Shown in pieces: positions 16,382-24,948 of a stretch of 64,000 nt of DNA. Source of the DNA: JAXGXJ01 sp050943595. GTDB taxonomy: Bacteria; Actinomycetota; Thermoleophilia; RBG-16-64-13. The first letter of the stretch is position 1. Each line of letters starts with the position of its first letter. The notes beneath the pieces were generated by a model. It was not told the origin of the DNA and did no database searches. It saw only the letters and a list, made by a program, of their open reading frames with translations. The stretch lies in contig JBMNPM010000003.1 of assembly GCA_050943595.1 (NCBI GenBank), forward strand, positions 1-64,000, read 5' to 3'. The position numbers and the translations under genes were made by a program.

Positions 16382-17551
16382 ATGAACAAGGAGACTATAG
16401 AGGCTCTCCGACAGATAGAGAAAGAGAAGAGCATTCCCTTTGACCTGCTCATTGAGGCGCTGGAGGATGCTCTTCATTCCGCCTACAACAAAACGGTTAA
16501 TGCCGTTCCCTTCTCTGAAGTGAAGATCGATCGCGAGAATGGGGCGATCCACGTCTTCGAGTTGATTTTTCCACCGGGCGAGGAGCCGAAGGTGGAAGAC
16601 GAGGAGACGGAGATTGACACATCGGCTGCCGAACGTTACGAGATTACTCCGGACGACTTTGGACGTATCGCTGCGCAGACGGCCAAGCAGGTGATCTACC
16701 AGCGTATACGTGAAGCCGAGCAGGGTATTGTCTTCAAGGAATACTCCGACCGTATCGGTGAGATAGTCACCGGTATCGTACAGCAGTCCGACAGCCGCTA
16801 TACGCTTGTGGACCTGGGGCGCGTCGAGGCCAGGCTGCCCAAGAGCGAACAGGTGCCCACTGAGCGCTACGAGCACGGTATGCGCCTGAAGGCGGTGATC
16901 AAAGAGGTATCCCAGAATCCCAAGGAGCCTCCCATCATCTTGTCGCGGCGCCACGAGGACCTTGTTCGCCGACTCTTCGAACTCGAAGTCCCTGAGATAT
17001 CCGATAGGCTTGTGGAGATTGTCGGCGTGGCCCGCGAGCCGGGGTATCGATCGAAGATCTCGGTTATCTCTCACAGTGATGGAGTCGACCCTGTGGGGGC
17101 CTGCGTAGGACCACGAGGCTCACGGGTGCGGATGGTCGTCTCGGAGTTACGGGGGGAGAAGATCGACATCATCCCCTTCGATGGTGAGCCGGCTCGGTTC
17201 GTAGCCAAGTCGCTTTCGCCGGCACGCGTGCGGGAAGTGCTGCTCGACGACGAACAGCGTGAAGCCACCGTTGTCGTGCCCGACGATCAGTTGTCCCTTG
17301 CCATTGGCAAGGATGGACAGAATGCGCGGTTGGCAAATCGGTTGACCGGCTGGAAGATCGACATCAAGTCTGAGACTGAGATGAATGAGGAAGACAAGGT
17401 GTTGGCTACAGCTGAAGTAGAGCCGGAGGTAATGGATGGTCGGTGCCATGCCATCACCGTAGGGGGGAAACGTTGCCCCAACGCAGCCTTGCCCGGCAGC
17501 CTCTACTGCGGTATACCTTCCCATCAGTCAGCCGACAACGATCGCCGATGA
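16382..17551 (+). CDS. nusA: Transcription termination/antitermination factor NusA with C-terminal zinc-finger-like module
   Basis: NusA binds RNA polymerase and nascent RNA and modulates pausing, termination and antitermination. Domains in order: N-terminal domain (residues 1-120), S1 (about 130-200, GEIVTGIVQQSDSRYTLVDLG), KH1 (GVDPVGACVGPRGSRVRMV) and KH2 (VVPDDQLSLAIGKDGQNARLA). After KH2 a short tail carries a Cys/His pattern absent from ordinary NusA: C-H-A-I-T then a second Cys about 10 residues on, a third in GSLYCG and a His about 5 residues later (about C354, C364, C375, H380). This resembles small C-C-C-H zinc modules found at protein ends. 389 residues; GGGAGGG precedes the ATG. 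Confidence 0.95.
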   Translation: MNKETIEALRQIEKEKSIPFDLLIEALEDALHSAYNKTVNAVPFSEVKIDRENGAIHVFELIFPPGEEPKVEDEETEIDTSAAERYEITPDDFGRIAAQTAKQVIYQRIREAEQGIVFKEYSDRIGEIVTGIVQQSDSRYTLVDLGRVEARLPKSEQVPTERYEHGMRLKAVIKEVSQNPKEPPIILSRRHEDLVRRLFELEVPEISDRLVEIVGVAREPGYRSKISVISHSDGVDPVGACVGPRGSRVRMVVSELRGEKIDIIPFDGEPARFVAKSLSPARVREVLLDDEQREATVVVPDDQLSLAIGKDGQNARLANRLTGWKIDIKSETEMNEEDKVLATAEVEPEVMDGRCHAITVGGKRCPNAALPGSLYCGIPSHQSADNDRR

Positions 17552-17577
17552 GGGATCGATAAAAGCTGGGGATTCTC

Positions 17578-17916
17578 ATGCAGACGCCGCCGAGACAACG
17601 CACTCCTCGTGACCGGCAGCCTGAAAGGCAGTGTATCGGGTGCGGGCGGCGGGGGGCGCAGGCCGGATTCTTGCGCTTGAGTTTGGATCGAGGCCTGGAG
17701 CCGCCGCGGGTGAGAGTGGTGATGCCGGGCGGAAAGCATGCAGGCAGGGGAGCATACCTATGTCGACGACGCTCGTGCCTCGATCGCGCTCTGCATCGGA
17801 AGGCATTTCAGCGGGCCTTTCGGGCTCCGGTGGTTCCAGATATTGATGAGATCATGGCGGCGCTGGCGGCAGCGTGTCCTACGGCGACCGAAGCGAACAA
17901 CACGGCAGGTGGGTAG
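17578..17916 (+). CDS. ylxR: YlxR/RnpM family RNA-binding protein
   Basis: A 112-residue DUF448 protein. YlxR homologues sit between nusA and infB in most Gram-positives and have been reported to bind the RNase P RNA and modulate its activity (RnpM). The signature is ERQCIGCGRRG (about residues 16-26) and GRGAYLCRRRSCLDRALHR (about 57-75), with the C..C and C....C cysteines intact. N- and C-terminal arms are longer than the usual 90 residues. The stop shares one base with the infB GTG start. Confidence 0.9.
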   Translation: MQTPPRQRTPRDRQPERQCIGCGRRGAQAGFLRLSLDRGLEPPRVRVVMPGGKHAGRGAYLCRRRSCLDRALHRKAFQRAFRAPVVPDIDEIMAALAAACPTATEANNTAGG

Positions 17917-20660
17917 TGGCGAAGAGACGCATTTATGAGATCGCTAAAGAGAGAGGTCTGACGAACAAGGAATTGCTCGATCGTCTTCGGGCTGCGGGGA
18001 TCGAGATAAAGAGCAGTGTTTCCACGATCGAGGATGCCGAGGTGGACCGCATCCTGTCTCAGGCAGATACGGAGAAGACCATTGCTGTGGAGCCTGTTCC
18101 ACCGTCCGGCTCAGATCCCGCTTCGGCGGACCCGTCTCTGCCCTCCGCCGGAACGCCGTCTGCGTCTTCGCCCGATACAGCACGGGCGTCGGCTGCCGCG
18201 CCTGAAAAAGCCACTCCCACCGGCGCTGCACTCGACCCTGCTCCGGCGTCTGCAGAAAAGTCGCAGCCGAAGTCGGCAAAGCCAGCTTCGGAAGCACGGA
18301 AAGAATCCGAGACACCACGACCTGCTCCGGCCCGCCCGGAGGGCGGCCGGTCCTCCGCGTCACATAGATCTGGTCGTTCTCGAGGTAGGGGGCCGCGGCT
18401 GGAGGACCTTCCCACGGTGGTGGGGCCGGGTGTTCCATTGCGCAAGGGTGTCAAGCCTTCGGGCAACGTGGTGACCAAGGAAGAGCTGGCACGCATTAAA
18501 GCGGAGAAGGCGGCTAAGGCTGAGGAGGCCCGCAAGGCGGCTGCGGCGGCCAAGACGATTCCCGCTGAATCTCCGGCCGCGCCGGCCGGTCGCGGTGGCG
18601 CCTCACGTATACCTCCATCCTCCACCGCGCGCTCTGGGCGGTCCGGTGCCCGACCCGACCGGGGTTCCGCCGTCGCACCCATCGAGTCGCGCAAGGACAG
18701 ACTGGGGGGGCCTGAGTCCGCGCCGCCGTCTCGGGGGGTCCCCTCGCGCGTGCGCCGTGGTGAGGACAAACCTGCTAAGCGCCGCGTCATCATCGACTCC
18801 CAGGCCGGTCGCAAGAGCGGTAGGGGGGCTTCCCGCGATCGGCGAAGTGGTGCGGCCGAGGCCGAGAAGGCCGTCGTCAAGAAGAAGACCCCGCCGGGAG
18901 TGGAATCTCCTGTGAAGGTAAAGAGCGGCGCCAGCGTCAAGGATCTGGGCGCAGCTCTTGAACTGAGCGCCGGTGAACTCATCAAGACCCTCATGCGCCT
19001 GGGCGAGATGGTTACCATCACCCAATCTCTGTCTGATGATGCCATCATTATTTTGGCCGAGGAGTTCGAGCGGCAGGTGGAGATCCAATACGCGGAAGAG
19101 GAGAAGGAGGGACCGGAGGCTTTCGTCGACGACCCGGCCGATTTGACGCCGCGGGCACCCGTGGTCACTGTCATGGGACACGTCGATCACGGCAAGACCT
19201 CTCTGCTGGACGCCATCAGGGAGACCGAGGTCGTGAAGTCCGAGGCCGGTGGTATCACCCAGCACATCGGTGCCTATCAGGTGACCCACAACGACAAGAA
19301 GGTCACCTTCCTGGATACACCGGGCCATGAGGCCTTTACGGCTATGCGTGCCCGAGGTGCCAAGTCGACCGACATCGCGGTCATCGTGGTGGCCGCCAAC
19401 GACGGGGTTATGCCCCAGACGATGGAGGCCATCAGCCACGCCAAGGCCGCCGAAGTGCCCATCGTTGTGGCTATCAACAAGATAGACCTTCCAGACGCCA
19501 ATTCCGACCATGTGAGGCACCAGCTCTCCGACCAGGGACTCATGCCCGAGGCCTGGGGTGGAGATACGGTTACGGTCGAAGTCTCTGCGAAAAAGCGCAA
19601 AAATCTCGATGAACTCATGGATATGATCCTGCTCGTGGCCGAGGTGCAGGAGTTGAAGGCCAACGCTAAAGCATCGGCTTCTGGTGTGGTCATCGAGGCC
19701 CAGCTGGATCCGGGACGAGGGCCGGTGGCCACTATGCTGGTGCAACGCGGTACTCTGCAGGTCGGTGACGCGCTCGTCAGCGGGGAGGCGCACGGCAAAG
19801 TCAAGGCTATGTTCGATTTTTTGGGTAAGCCGGTGAGCAGGGCAACACCGTCGGTACCCGTACAGATCTTGGGCTTCAGCACCCTGCCTGCTGCCGGCGA
19901 TTTTGCCATGGTGGTCGATGATGAACGTGATGCCCGTCATAGGGCAGAGCAGCGGACGGCCCGCCTGCGTCAGGAGCAGTTGGCCAAGAGCCGCGGTGGG
20001 GCCAGCAGCCTGGACGAATTCTACCGCCGGCTCAAGGAAGGTAAGGTCAAGGAGTTGCCCTTGGTCATCAAGGGAGACGTAGCCGGATCGGTGGAGGCTC
20101 TGGAGGAAGCTCTGCTGGCCATTACCCATCCAGAGGTCAAGGTGGAGGTGGTGTTCGCCGGGGTGGGCGGTATCAACGAGTCGGACATCATGCTGGCGGC
20201 GGCTTCCAAGGCTGTGGTGATCGGCTTTAACGTGCGACCTTCGGTGGCGGCCAAAGCGCTGGCCGAACAGGAACTGGTCGATGTGCGCACCTATCGGATC
20301 ATCTATAAGGCCATCGAAGAGGTCGAAGCGGCACTCGTCGGCATGTTGGAGCCGGAGCAGGTGGAACAGGAGTTGGGCACGGCCGAAGTACGCCAAGTGT
20401 TTCATGCATCACGCATCGGCACCATCGCCGGCTGCTATGTATTGACCGGCAGGCTCGTGCGCTCGGCGAAGGTACGGTTGGTGCGCAACGGTAGTATCGT
20501 CCATGAGGGGAGCATAGGCTCATTGAAGAGGTTCGCCGACGATGCCCGTGAGGTGCAGACCGGCTATGAGTGTGGCCTCCACCTGGACGGTTTCGACGAT
20601 ATCCACGAAGGTGACATCATCGAGGCATACGAGATCAAGGAAGTTGCCCGCACCCAATAG
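17916..20660 (+). CDS. infB: Translation initiation factor IF-2
   Basis: A 914-residue IF-2, the GTPase that places initiator tRNA on the 30S subunit. The IF2_N helix domain starts at AKRRIYEIAKERGLTNKELL; then about 290 residues of Ala/Pro/Ser/Arg/Gly-rich linker, a second IF2_N-like helix domain (VKDLGAALELSAGELIKTL), the G domain with GHVDHGKT (about 420), DTPGHEAF and NKIDLPD, and domains II-IV ending IHEGDIIEAYEIKEV. I chose the GTG at 17916 because the conserved N-terminus starts exactly there; an in-frame ATG at 17874 overlaps ylxR. Confidence 0.96.
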   Translation: MAKRRIYEIAKERGLTNKELLDRLRAAGIEIKSSVSTIEDAEVDRILSQADTEKTIAVEPVPPSGSDPASADPSLPSAGTPSASSPDTARASAAAPEKATPTGAALDPAPASAEKSQPKSAKPASEARKESETPRPAPARPEGGRSSASHRSGRSRGRGPRLEDLPTVVGPGVPLRKGVKPSGNVVTKEELARIKAEKAAKAEEARKAAAAAKTIPAESPAAPAGRGGASRIPPSSTARSGRSGARPDRGSAVAPIESRKDRLGGPESAPPSRGVPSRVRRGEDKPAKRRVIIDSQAGRKSGRGASRDRRSGAAEAEKAVVKKKTPPGVESPVKVKSGASVKDLGAALELSAGELIKTLMRLGEMVTITQSLSDDAIIILAEEFERQVEIQYAEEEKEGPEAFVDDPADLTPRAPVVTVMGHVDHGKTSLLDAIRETEVVKSEAGGITQHIGAYQVTHNDKKVTFLDTPGHEAFTAMRARGAKSTDIAVIVVAANDGVMPQTMEAISHAKAAEVPIVVAINKIDLPDANSDHVRHQLSDQGLMPEAWGGDTVTVEVSAKKRKNLDELMDMILLVAEVQELKANAKASASGVVIEAQLDPGRGPVATMLVQRGTLQVGDALVSGEAHGKVKAMFDFLGKPVSRATPSVPVQILGFSTLPAAGDFAMVVDDERDARHRAEQRTARLRQEQLAKSRGGASSLDEFYRRLKEGKVKELPLVIKGDVAGSVEALEEALLAITHPEVKVEVVFAGVGGINESDIMLAAASKAVVIGFNVRPSVAAKALAEQELVDVRTYRIIYKAIEEVEAALVGMLEPEQVEQELGTAEVRQVFHASRIGTIAGCYVLTGRLVRSAKVRLVRNGSIVHEGSIGSLKRFADDAREVQTGYECGLHLDGFDDIHEGDIIEAYEIKEVARTQ

Positions 20661-20961
20661 GACTAACAAAGGTTTTGTCGGCATCCTCGCGGTAGAACTG
20701 CACTTTCTGGAGGCCAGGTCCCTCAAGGAGAAGCGGATGCATCTGCGACGTATCCGTGACCAGGTCACCCGTCGGTACGGCGCATCCTTTGCTGAGGTGG
20801 GATTCCAGGATGTGTGGCAACGCACGCGTATCATAATGGCTGTGGCCGCATCGGATGTGCATGTGCTGGAGAACGAGTTGGGGCGATTGAAGATGTATCT
20901 TGATGCACAGGAGTGGGTGATGAGCTCTTGTGCTACCGAGGTGGTGGATGTAGATGCGTAA
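20644..20961 (+). CDS. ylxP: DUF503 family protein YlxP
   Basis: A protein of the DUF503/YlxP family, located between infB and rbfA as in many Gram-positives and thought to be linked to ribosome maturation. Conserved features: GILAVELHFLEARSLKEKR, then VTRRYGASFAEVGFQDVWQRTRI and the closing segment. There is no ATG or GTG close to the conserved N-terminus; the nearest usable codon in frame is TTG at 20644, which overlaps the infB end by 17 bases and follows AAGGA. That gives 105 residues, about 10 more than usual at the N-terminus. The start is therefore uncertain. It overlaps rbfA by eight bases. Confidence 0.82.
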   Translation: MPAPNRTNKGFVGILAVELHFLEARSLKEKRMHLRRIRDQVTRRYGASFAEVGFQDVWQRTRIIMAVAASDVHVLENELGRLKMYLDAQEWVMSSCATEVVDVDA

Positions 20962-21439
20962 CGTCGCTTCTTACCGGATGCGCCGCGTGAACGAGTCCCT
21001 GAAGGAGGTCATCGGTACGGCTCTGACGCGGGAGATCAAGGATCCTCGTATCGGGTTTGTCACTGTCACGGGTGTAGACACGGCTCCCGATTTTTCCCAT
21101 GCAAAGGTGTTCTTCTCCGTGTACGGCAAGCAGGCGGAAAAGGACGCCACCCTGCAGGGTCTACGGGCGGCGCGCCCCTACCTGCAACGACTCATCAGTG
21201 ATGAACTCGATCTTAAGCGTACGCCCAACCTGGAGTTCGTATACGACGCCAGTATCGACCAGGGTATGCGTATTCAGGCAATCCTCAAGGCCGGCGGGGC
21301 TGCCGGCTTGCCGCCTGAAGAGACAGCCGGTCTGTCGGATTCTCTGGGGCCGTCTGGTGTCGAGGCAGAGTTTCAGATCGAAAGCGAGGCCTCCGAGGAT
21401 GCGCAGGTGCCGGGACCGTCGGAGCTCCACCGGCCGTGA
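20954..21439 (+). CDS. rbfA: Ribosome-binding factor A
   Basis: RbfA, a KH-fold factor that binds the 30S subunit during 16S rRNA 5'-end maturation. The core of about 115 residues is typical: RMRRVNESLKEVIGTAL, EIKDPRIGFVTVTGVD, DFSHAKVFFSVYG and the conserved RTPNLEFVYD. A tail of about 45 residues (Gly, Ser, Glu and Pro rich) makes the protein 161 residues long. The start overlaps ylxP by eight bases and the stop overlaps the nrnA GTG, so this run is tightly coupled. Confidence 0.94.
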   Translation: MRNVASYRMRRVNESLKEVIGTALTREIKDPRIGFVTVTGVDTAPDFSHAKVFFSVYGKQAEKDATLQGLRAARPYLQRLISDELDLKRTPNLEFVYDASIDQGMRIQAILKAGGAAGLPPEETAGLSDSLGPSGVEAEFQIESEASEDAQVPGPSELHRP

Positions 21440-22434
21440 CCGACAGACCCGCCGCACGCATGGTCACCGTCGCGGAGGTGGCGGCGCGTCTCCGTGGAGA
21501 GAAGCGGATCCTGGTAGTCACACATGAATCACCCGATGGTGACGCTCTTGGGTCACTGGTAGCTTTCCGGCTGGTGGCAGAGCGATTGGGTATCGCCGTC
21601 GCCACCTATGTGCCCGGAAACACACCCTTCCCATCTGAGTATTCATTCTTGCCCCACCTGACGGATATCTTGCGCGGGGCTCCACCACAGGTAGATGCGG
21701 ACACTACCGTATACATGTTGGACTGTGCCTCTCTCCTGCGTTCACACGGCCACCGGGTCGAAGAGCCTGCCTACCGGGTCAACATCGACCACCACCAAGA
21801 CAACCCCGGTTATGCAGAGGAGAATCTACTCGTCCCTGATGCCCCCTCCACGACGGCAATCCTTTACGATGTTTTCCAAGCCGGGGGATTTACCATCGAT
21901 ACCGTCGTGGCAACGGCTCTCTATCTCGGGTTACTCACGGACACCGGTCGTTTTCAGTATTCGAATACAACGGCGGCTGCGCATCGTATGGCGGCTTCTC
22001 TTATCGATGTCGGACTCGACGTCAACTATATCTCCCGCATGGTCTACGAACAGACTCCACTACCCAAGTTACTCTTGCTCCGTCAGGCTCTATCCCGCAT
22101 CGACCTTCATCTCGGGGGACTACTGGTGACGGCGTGGGTTTCACGTGGTGATTTTGCTGAGGCCGGTGCTGAAGACAGTCACACGGAGGGAATAATTGAC
22201 CAACTACGTTGCCTCCAAGGAGTCCGGGTAGCTGCTTTTCTCAAAGAGCGTAACCACGACGGTAGGACTGAGTACAAGGTCAGCCTGCGCTCCACTGACG
22301 GAACGGTCGATGTGGCCCATATAGCCAATAAGCAGGGTGGAGGCGGTCATATTCGTGCGGCTGGTTTCACCTACCCGGGGGACTTGACCGAAGCGATCAA
22401 ATGGTTGCAGCAAGAGGTGGCGGCTCAGCTATGA
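21436..22434 (+). CDS. nrnA: DHH/DHHA1 phosphoesterase, NrnA-like
   Basis: A 332-residue DHH-family phosphoesterase of the NrnA type. Family members degrade nano-RNAs and often also pAp or cyclic dinucleotide products such as pApA; which applies here cannot be decided. Motifs: VVTHESPDGDALGS (metal ligands), DCASLLRSH, the DHH motif in NIDHHQDNPGY (about residues 115-125), DTGRFQYSNT, and the DHHA1 glycine loop GGGGHIRAAGF near the end. The GTG start overlaps the rbfA stop. The order rbfA-nrnA-truB-ribF is standard for Actinomycetota and Firmicutes. Confidence 0.93.
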   Translation: MTDRPAARMVTVAEVAARLRGEKRILVVTHESPDGDALGSLVAFRLVAERLGIAVATYVPGNTPFPSEYSFLPHLTDILRGAPPQVDADTTVYMLDCASLLRSHGHRVEEPAYRVNIDHHQDNPGYAEENLLVPDAPSTTAILYDVFQAGGFTIDTVVATALYLGLLTDTGRFQYSNTTAAAHRMAASLIDVGLDVNYISRMVYEQTPLPKLLLLRQALSRIDLHLGGLLVTAWVSRGDFAEAGAEDSHTEGIIDQLRCLQGVRVAAFLKERNHDGRTEYKVSLRSTDGTVDVAHIANKQGGGGHIRAAGFTYPGDLTEAIKWLQQEVAAQL

Positions 22435-23312
22435 GCGAGACCGCCGGCGTTTCGTGTGTCGTGCTGGTGGACAAGCCGGCCGGACCGACCAGTTTTGATA
22501 TGGTTCGCACCGCACGGCGGGGATTGCGATCGCGCGTGGGACATGCAGGGACCCTCGACCCTTTCGCGACCGGACTGCTTCTCGTCCTCATGGGCCAGGC
22601 TACGCGTATCTCCAACCTATTGATGGAGTTACCCAAGGAGTATGAGGTGGTCGTCCAGTTCGGAGCCACGTCCAGCACGGCCGATCCTACGGGTGATATC
22701 GTGGCTACCGGAAGACGTGTCGCGGCACTCGAAGTGCACGAAGCCCTCGGCCGGTTTCGGGGGCTCATACGGCAGCGTGTGCCGATGACCTCTGCCGTCA
22801 AAGTAAGGGGGGAGGCGCTGTACCGTAAGGCCCATCGTGGAGAGACGATCGAGACTCCGGAGCGAGAGGTCGTGGTGCATAGTCTCGATCTACTCGATTT
22901 CGACGAGACTGCGCAAACGGCGCGCCTGGTGGCGGTGACCGGAGCCGGAGCTTATGTGAGATGCTTGGCCGAGGATCTCGGCCAAGCGACCGGAGCCGGA
23001 GCCTATGCGGCGGCCCTGCGGCGTACGCGCTGTGGTGGATTTGACGTCGACGACGCACTGCGCCCCGAAGACCTCTCGCCGGAGCGCTATGCGGCCGGCG
23101 GCCGGGGTATCGTCGACATCGGCGCCGCGCTGGACTTCCTGCCTGTCTATCGAGCAGATGGACCGGAAGCAAAGCGCGCGGCCAACGGCAACGAGTTGCA
23201 CCACGCCCCGTCGGGACGGTTCCGAGTGTATGGCCTTGATGGGCTACTGGGTGTATATGAGAGCCACGGGCAGCGGGCCCGTCCGGTCGTAGTCTTCTCG
23301 AGTCCTGTATGA
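22431..23312 (+). CDS. truB: tRNA pseudouridine-55 synthase
   Basis: TruB makes pseudouridine 55 in the T-loop of tRNAs. VDKPAGPTSFDMVRTARR and GHAGTLDPFATGLLLVLMG carry the catalytic Asp (about residue 43); the rest of the catalytic domain follows (RGLIRQRVPMTSAVKVRGEALYR, GAYVRCLAEDLG). A C-terminal extension of about 80 residues resembles the TruB C-terminal domain of Gram-positives. 293 residues from the ATG at 22431, which overlaps the nrnA stop; the ribF ATG overlaps the truB stop in the same way. Confidence 0.95.
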   Translation: MSETAGVSCVVLVDKPAGPTSFDMVRTARRGLRSRVGHAGTLDPFATGLLLVLMGQATRISNLLMELPKEYEVVVQFGATSSTADPTGDIVATGRRVAALEVHEALGRFRGLIRQRVPMTSAVKVRGEALYRKAHRGETIETPEREVVVHSLDLLDFDETAQTARLVAVTGAGAYVRCLAEDLGQATGAGAYAAALRRTRCGGFDVDDALRPEDLSPERYAAGGRGIVDIGAALDFLPVYRADGPEAKRAANGNELHHAPSGRFRVYGLDGLLGVYESHGQRARPVVVFSSPV

Positions 23313-24262
23313 GTCTGCGTATCTTCGAATCGTTGCACGACGTCACTCAGACGCCTGCAGGCGGGCGTGTGATTGCCATCGGCGTGTTTGACGGAGTCCA
23401 TCGAGGACATCAACGTATCCTGCTTGAGGCTGTCGAGAAGGCACGGCTTATCTCTGGATGTGTGCCTGCCGCTATCACGTTTCGGCCTCATCCCGAGACG
23501 GTATTGCGACCCAGGCCTGCTCCTCGTCTACTCACCCCCCTGTCGCGAAAGGCGGAGCTCATGGAGGGGCTGGGTATTCAGGAGCTCCTGGTCGTTAAGT
23601 TCGACCGGGCCTTCGCTCAACTCTCCCCGGCTGATTTTTGCCGTCTGGTGTTGTCCGACCACCTCGACGCATGCGTGGTGCTTGTCGGTGAGAACTTCCG
23701 CTTCGGTCATCGTGGAGCCGGCGGGCCGGACGACCTGCGGACGTATGGCCGGCGGCACGGATTCGAAGTCCGTACGGTCACGATGGCCCACGAGGGGGCT
23801 GAGACCATTTCCAGCACACGTATCCGTAACCTCATTGGTGTCGGCCGGGTGTCGGAGGCGGCTCATCTGCTCGGACGGCCTCATCGTATCGAGGGTGTAG
23901 TGGTCCCCGGCCTGCGTCGAGGTAGAACTCTGCACGCACCCACAGCGAACCTGGCCGTGGAGGCAGAGACTGCTGTTCCCCACCAAGGCGTTTACATAAC
24001 CCGCTCCTTCCTAGACGACAGCGAGACCCACTTCTCGCTTACCAGCATCGGCACCAACCCCACGTTCGAGGTCGATAAAAAGCTACGCATCGAGACCTTT
24101 CTCTTTGATTACCAAGGTGATGCCTACGGCCGACGACTGGCCTTGGAGTTCTTAGAGCGTGTCCGAAACCAGCAGGCTTTTTCCTCCGCAGAGGCCCTCG
24201 CCCATCAGATATCGCTCGATGTCGAGGCGGCTAAAAGATACCTGGCCGGCAGGCCTGATTGA
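23309..24262 (+). CDS. ribF: Bifunctional riboflavin kinase/FAD synthetase
   Basis: RibF converts riboflavin to FMN and then FAD. The N-terminal nucleotidyltransferase domain shows AIGVFDGVHRGHQRILLEA, TFRPHPE, VGENFRFGHRGAGG and SSTRIRNLIG; the C-terminal kinase domain shows GLRRGRTLHAPTANL, the GVY segment, SIGTNPTFE and IETFLFDY. At 317 residues it is full length. It closes the rimP operon: the next 180 bases contain no gene and include a promoter candidate. Confidence 0.95.
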   Translation: MSLRIFESLHDVTQTPAGGRVIAIGVFDGVHRGHQRILLEAVEKARLISGCVPAAITFRPHPETVLRPRPAPRLLTPLSRKAELMEGLGIQELLVVKFDRAFAQLSPADFCRLVLSDHLDACVVLVGENFRFGHRGAGGPDDLRTYGRRHGFEVRTVTMAHEGAETISSTRIRNLIGVGRVSEAAHLLGRPHRIEGVVVPGLRRGRTLHAPTANLAVEAETAVPHQGVYITRSFLDDSETHFSLTSIGTNPTFEVDKKLRIETFLFDYQGDAYGRRLALEFLERVRNQQAFSSAEALAHQISLDVEAAKRYLAGRPD

Positions 24263-24272
24263 GCCGAGGCCC

Positions 24273-24301
24273 TTGCGGTCATGGCACGGATGTAGTACAA
24301 A
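24273..24301 (+). promoter_or_regulatory. Candidate promoter after ribF
   Basis: TTGCGG (24273-24278), a 17-base spacer and TACAAA (24296-24301). Just downstream, TGGTA and TACCA (24315-24330) form a small dyad that also contains an extended -10-like TGGTATACC. These are the only regulatory-looking signals in the 180 bases between ribF and the next gene. Confidence 0.35.
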
Positions 24302-24442
24302 CATAATTATCTTTTGGTATACCTGTACCAGGGTTGTGGTTTTCAGTTGCGAATGCTGGGAGCGGGCATCGCCAGAAAGTCTCTTGGTCGCTAATCAGTC
24401 GGGGGATCTGTGGTGACAGAGGGCCGAGTGGGGGGGGAGGGC

Positions 24443-24820
24443 ATGAGCGGTCGGGCAGCCGGGACGCATCGGCGGTCTGCTGTGTTGTGGAACGCAGCCG
24501 GTGTGGTAGTGATGGCTGTGACCCTGCCGGCTCTACTGATTCTGACGTTTCCGCCTTCCACGTCCGCGGCGCCTACCTACTCCAGCCTGTACGGCTCCGA
24601 TCGTTTGCCCACCCATCAGACCACCCTGGACCAACCTGTCCGGGCGGAGACCGTCCGTTTGCAACCGCAGAAGACCTTTCCTGTGGGTCTTCCTTCCAAT
24701 GTGGTCACTCAGACTGTGGCTACTGTGGCTACATTTCCGGGCTTGGTCGCAGTGTCCGACGAGGCCATCCCTTTCGTAGGTCTCAATCGCTACAATACAG
24801 CCCGTTTGATGGCTGAGTAG
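24443..24820 (+). CDS. Small membrane-anchored or exported protein of unknown function
   Basis: I do not recognise this 125-residue protein. It has a basic N-terminus (SGRAAGTHRRS), one hydrophobic segment (VVVMAVTLPALLILTF, about residues 22-37) ending in a small-residue stretch that could be a signal-peptidase site, and then a soluble Thr/Val/Pro-rich part without cysteines. The predicted topology is either secreted or N-terminally anchored outside the cell. I chose the ATG at 24443 because GGGGGAGGG precedes it; GTG codons at 24410 and 24413 are alternatives. It precedes a polytopic membrane protein by about 130 bases and may belong with it. Confidence 0.5.
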   Translation: MSGRAAGTHRRSAVLWNAAGVVVMAVTLPALLILTFPPSTSAAPTYSSLYGSDRLPTHQTTLDQPVRAETVRLQPQKTFPVGLPSNVVTQTVATVATFPGLVAVSDEAIPFVGLNRYNTARLMAE

Positions 24821-24948
24821 GACTTACGCTTCTAAAGTGGTTAGTATACCTATGAAATTAGGACATGCGGTCCAGAAAGGAAGGTTTGTATCTCGTAGTG
24901 CGGGCGGGTTTAGCTATTCGAATAAAATAAAGGAATTAGGTGATCATT

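Noticed and set aside
15851..17074. 407-codon open frame on the minus strand opposite rimP and nusA
   Set aside because: Antisense shadow of two well-supported genes without a ribosome-binding site.
18603..20405. 600-codon open frame on the minus strand opposite infB
   Set aside because: It is the high-GC shadow of infB; composition and His/Leu richness are typical of antisense frames and no family is recognisable.
24334..24816. 160-codon open frame overlapping the small exported protein in another frame
   Set aside because: Cys/Gly/Ser-rich shadow without a ribosome-binding site; the frame at 24443 has a good one and a membrane segment.
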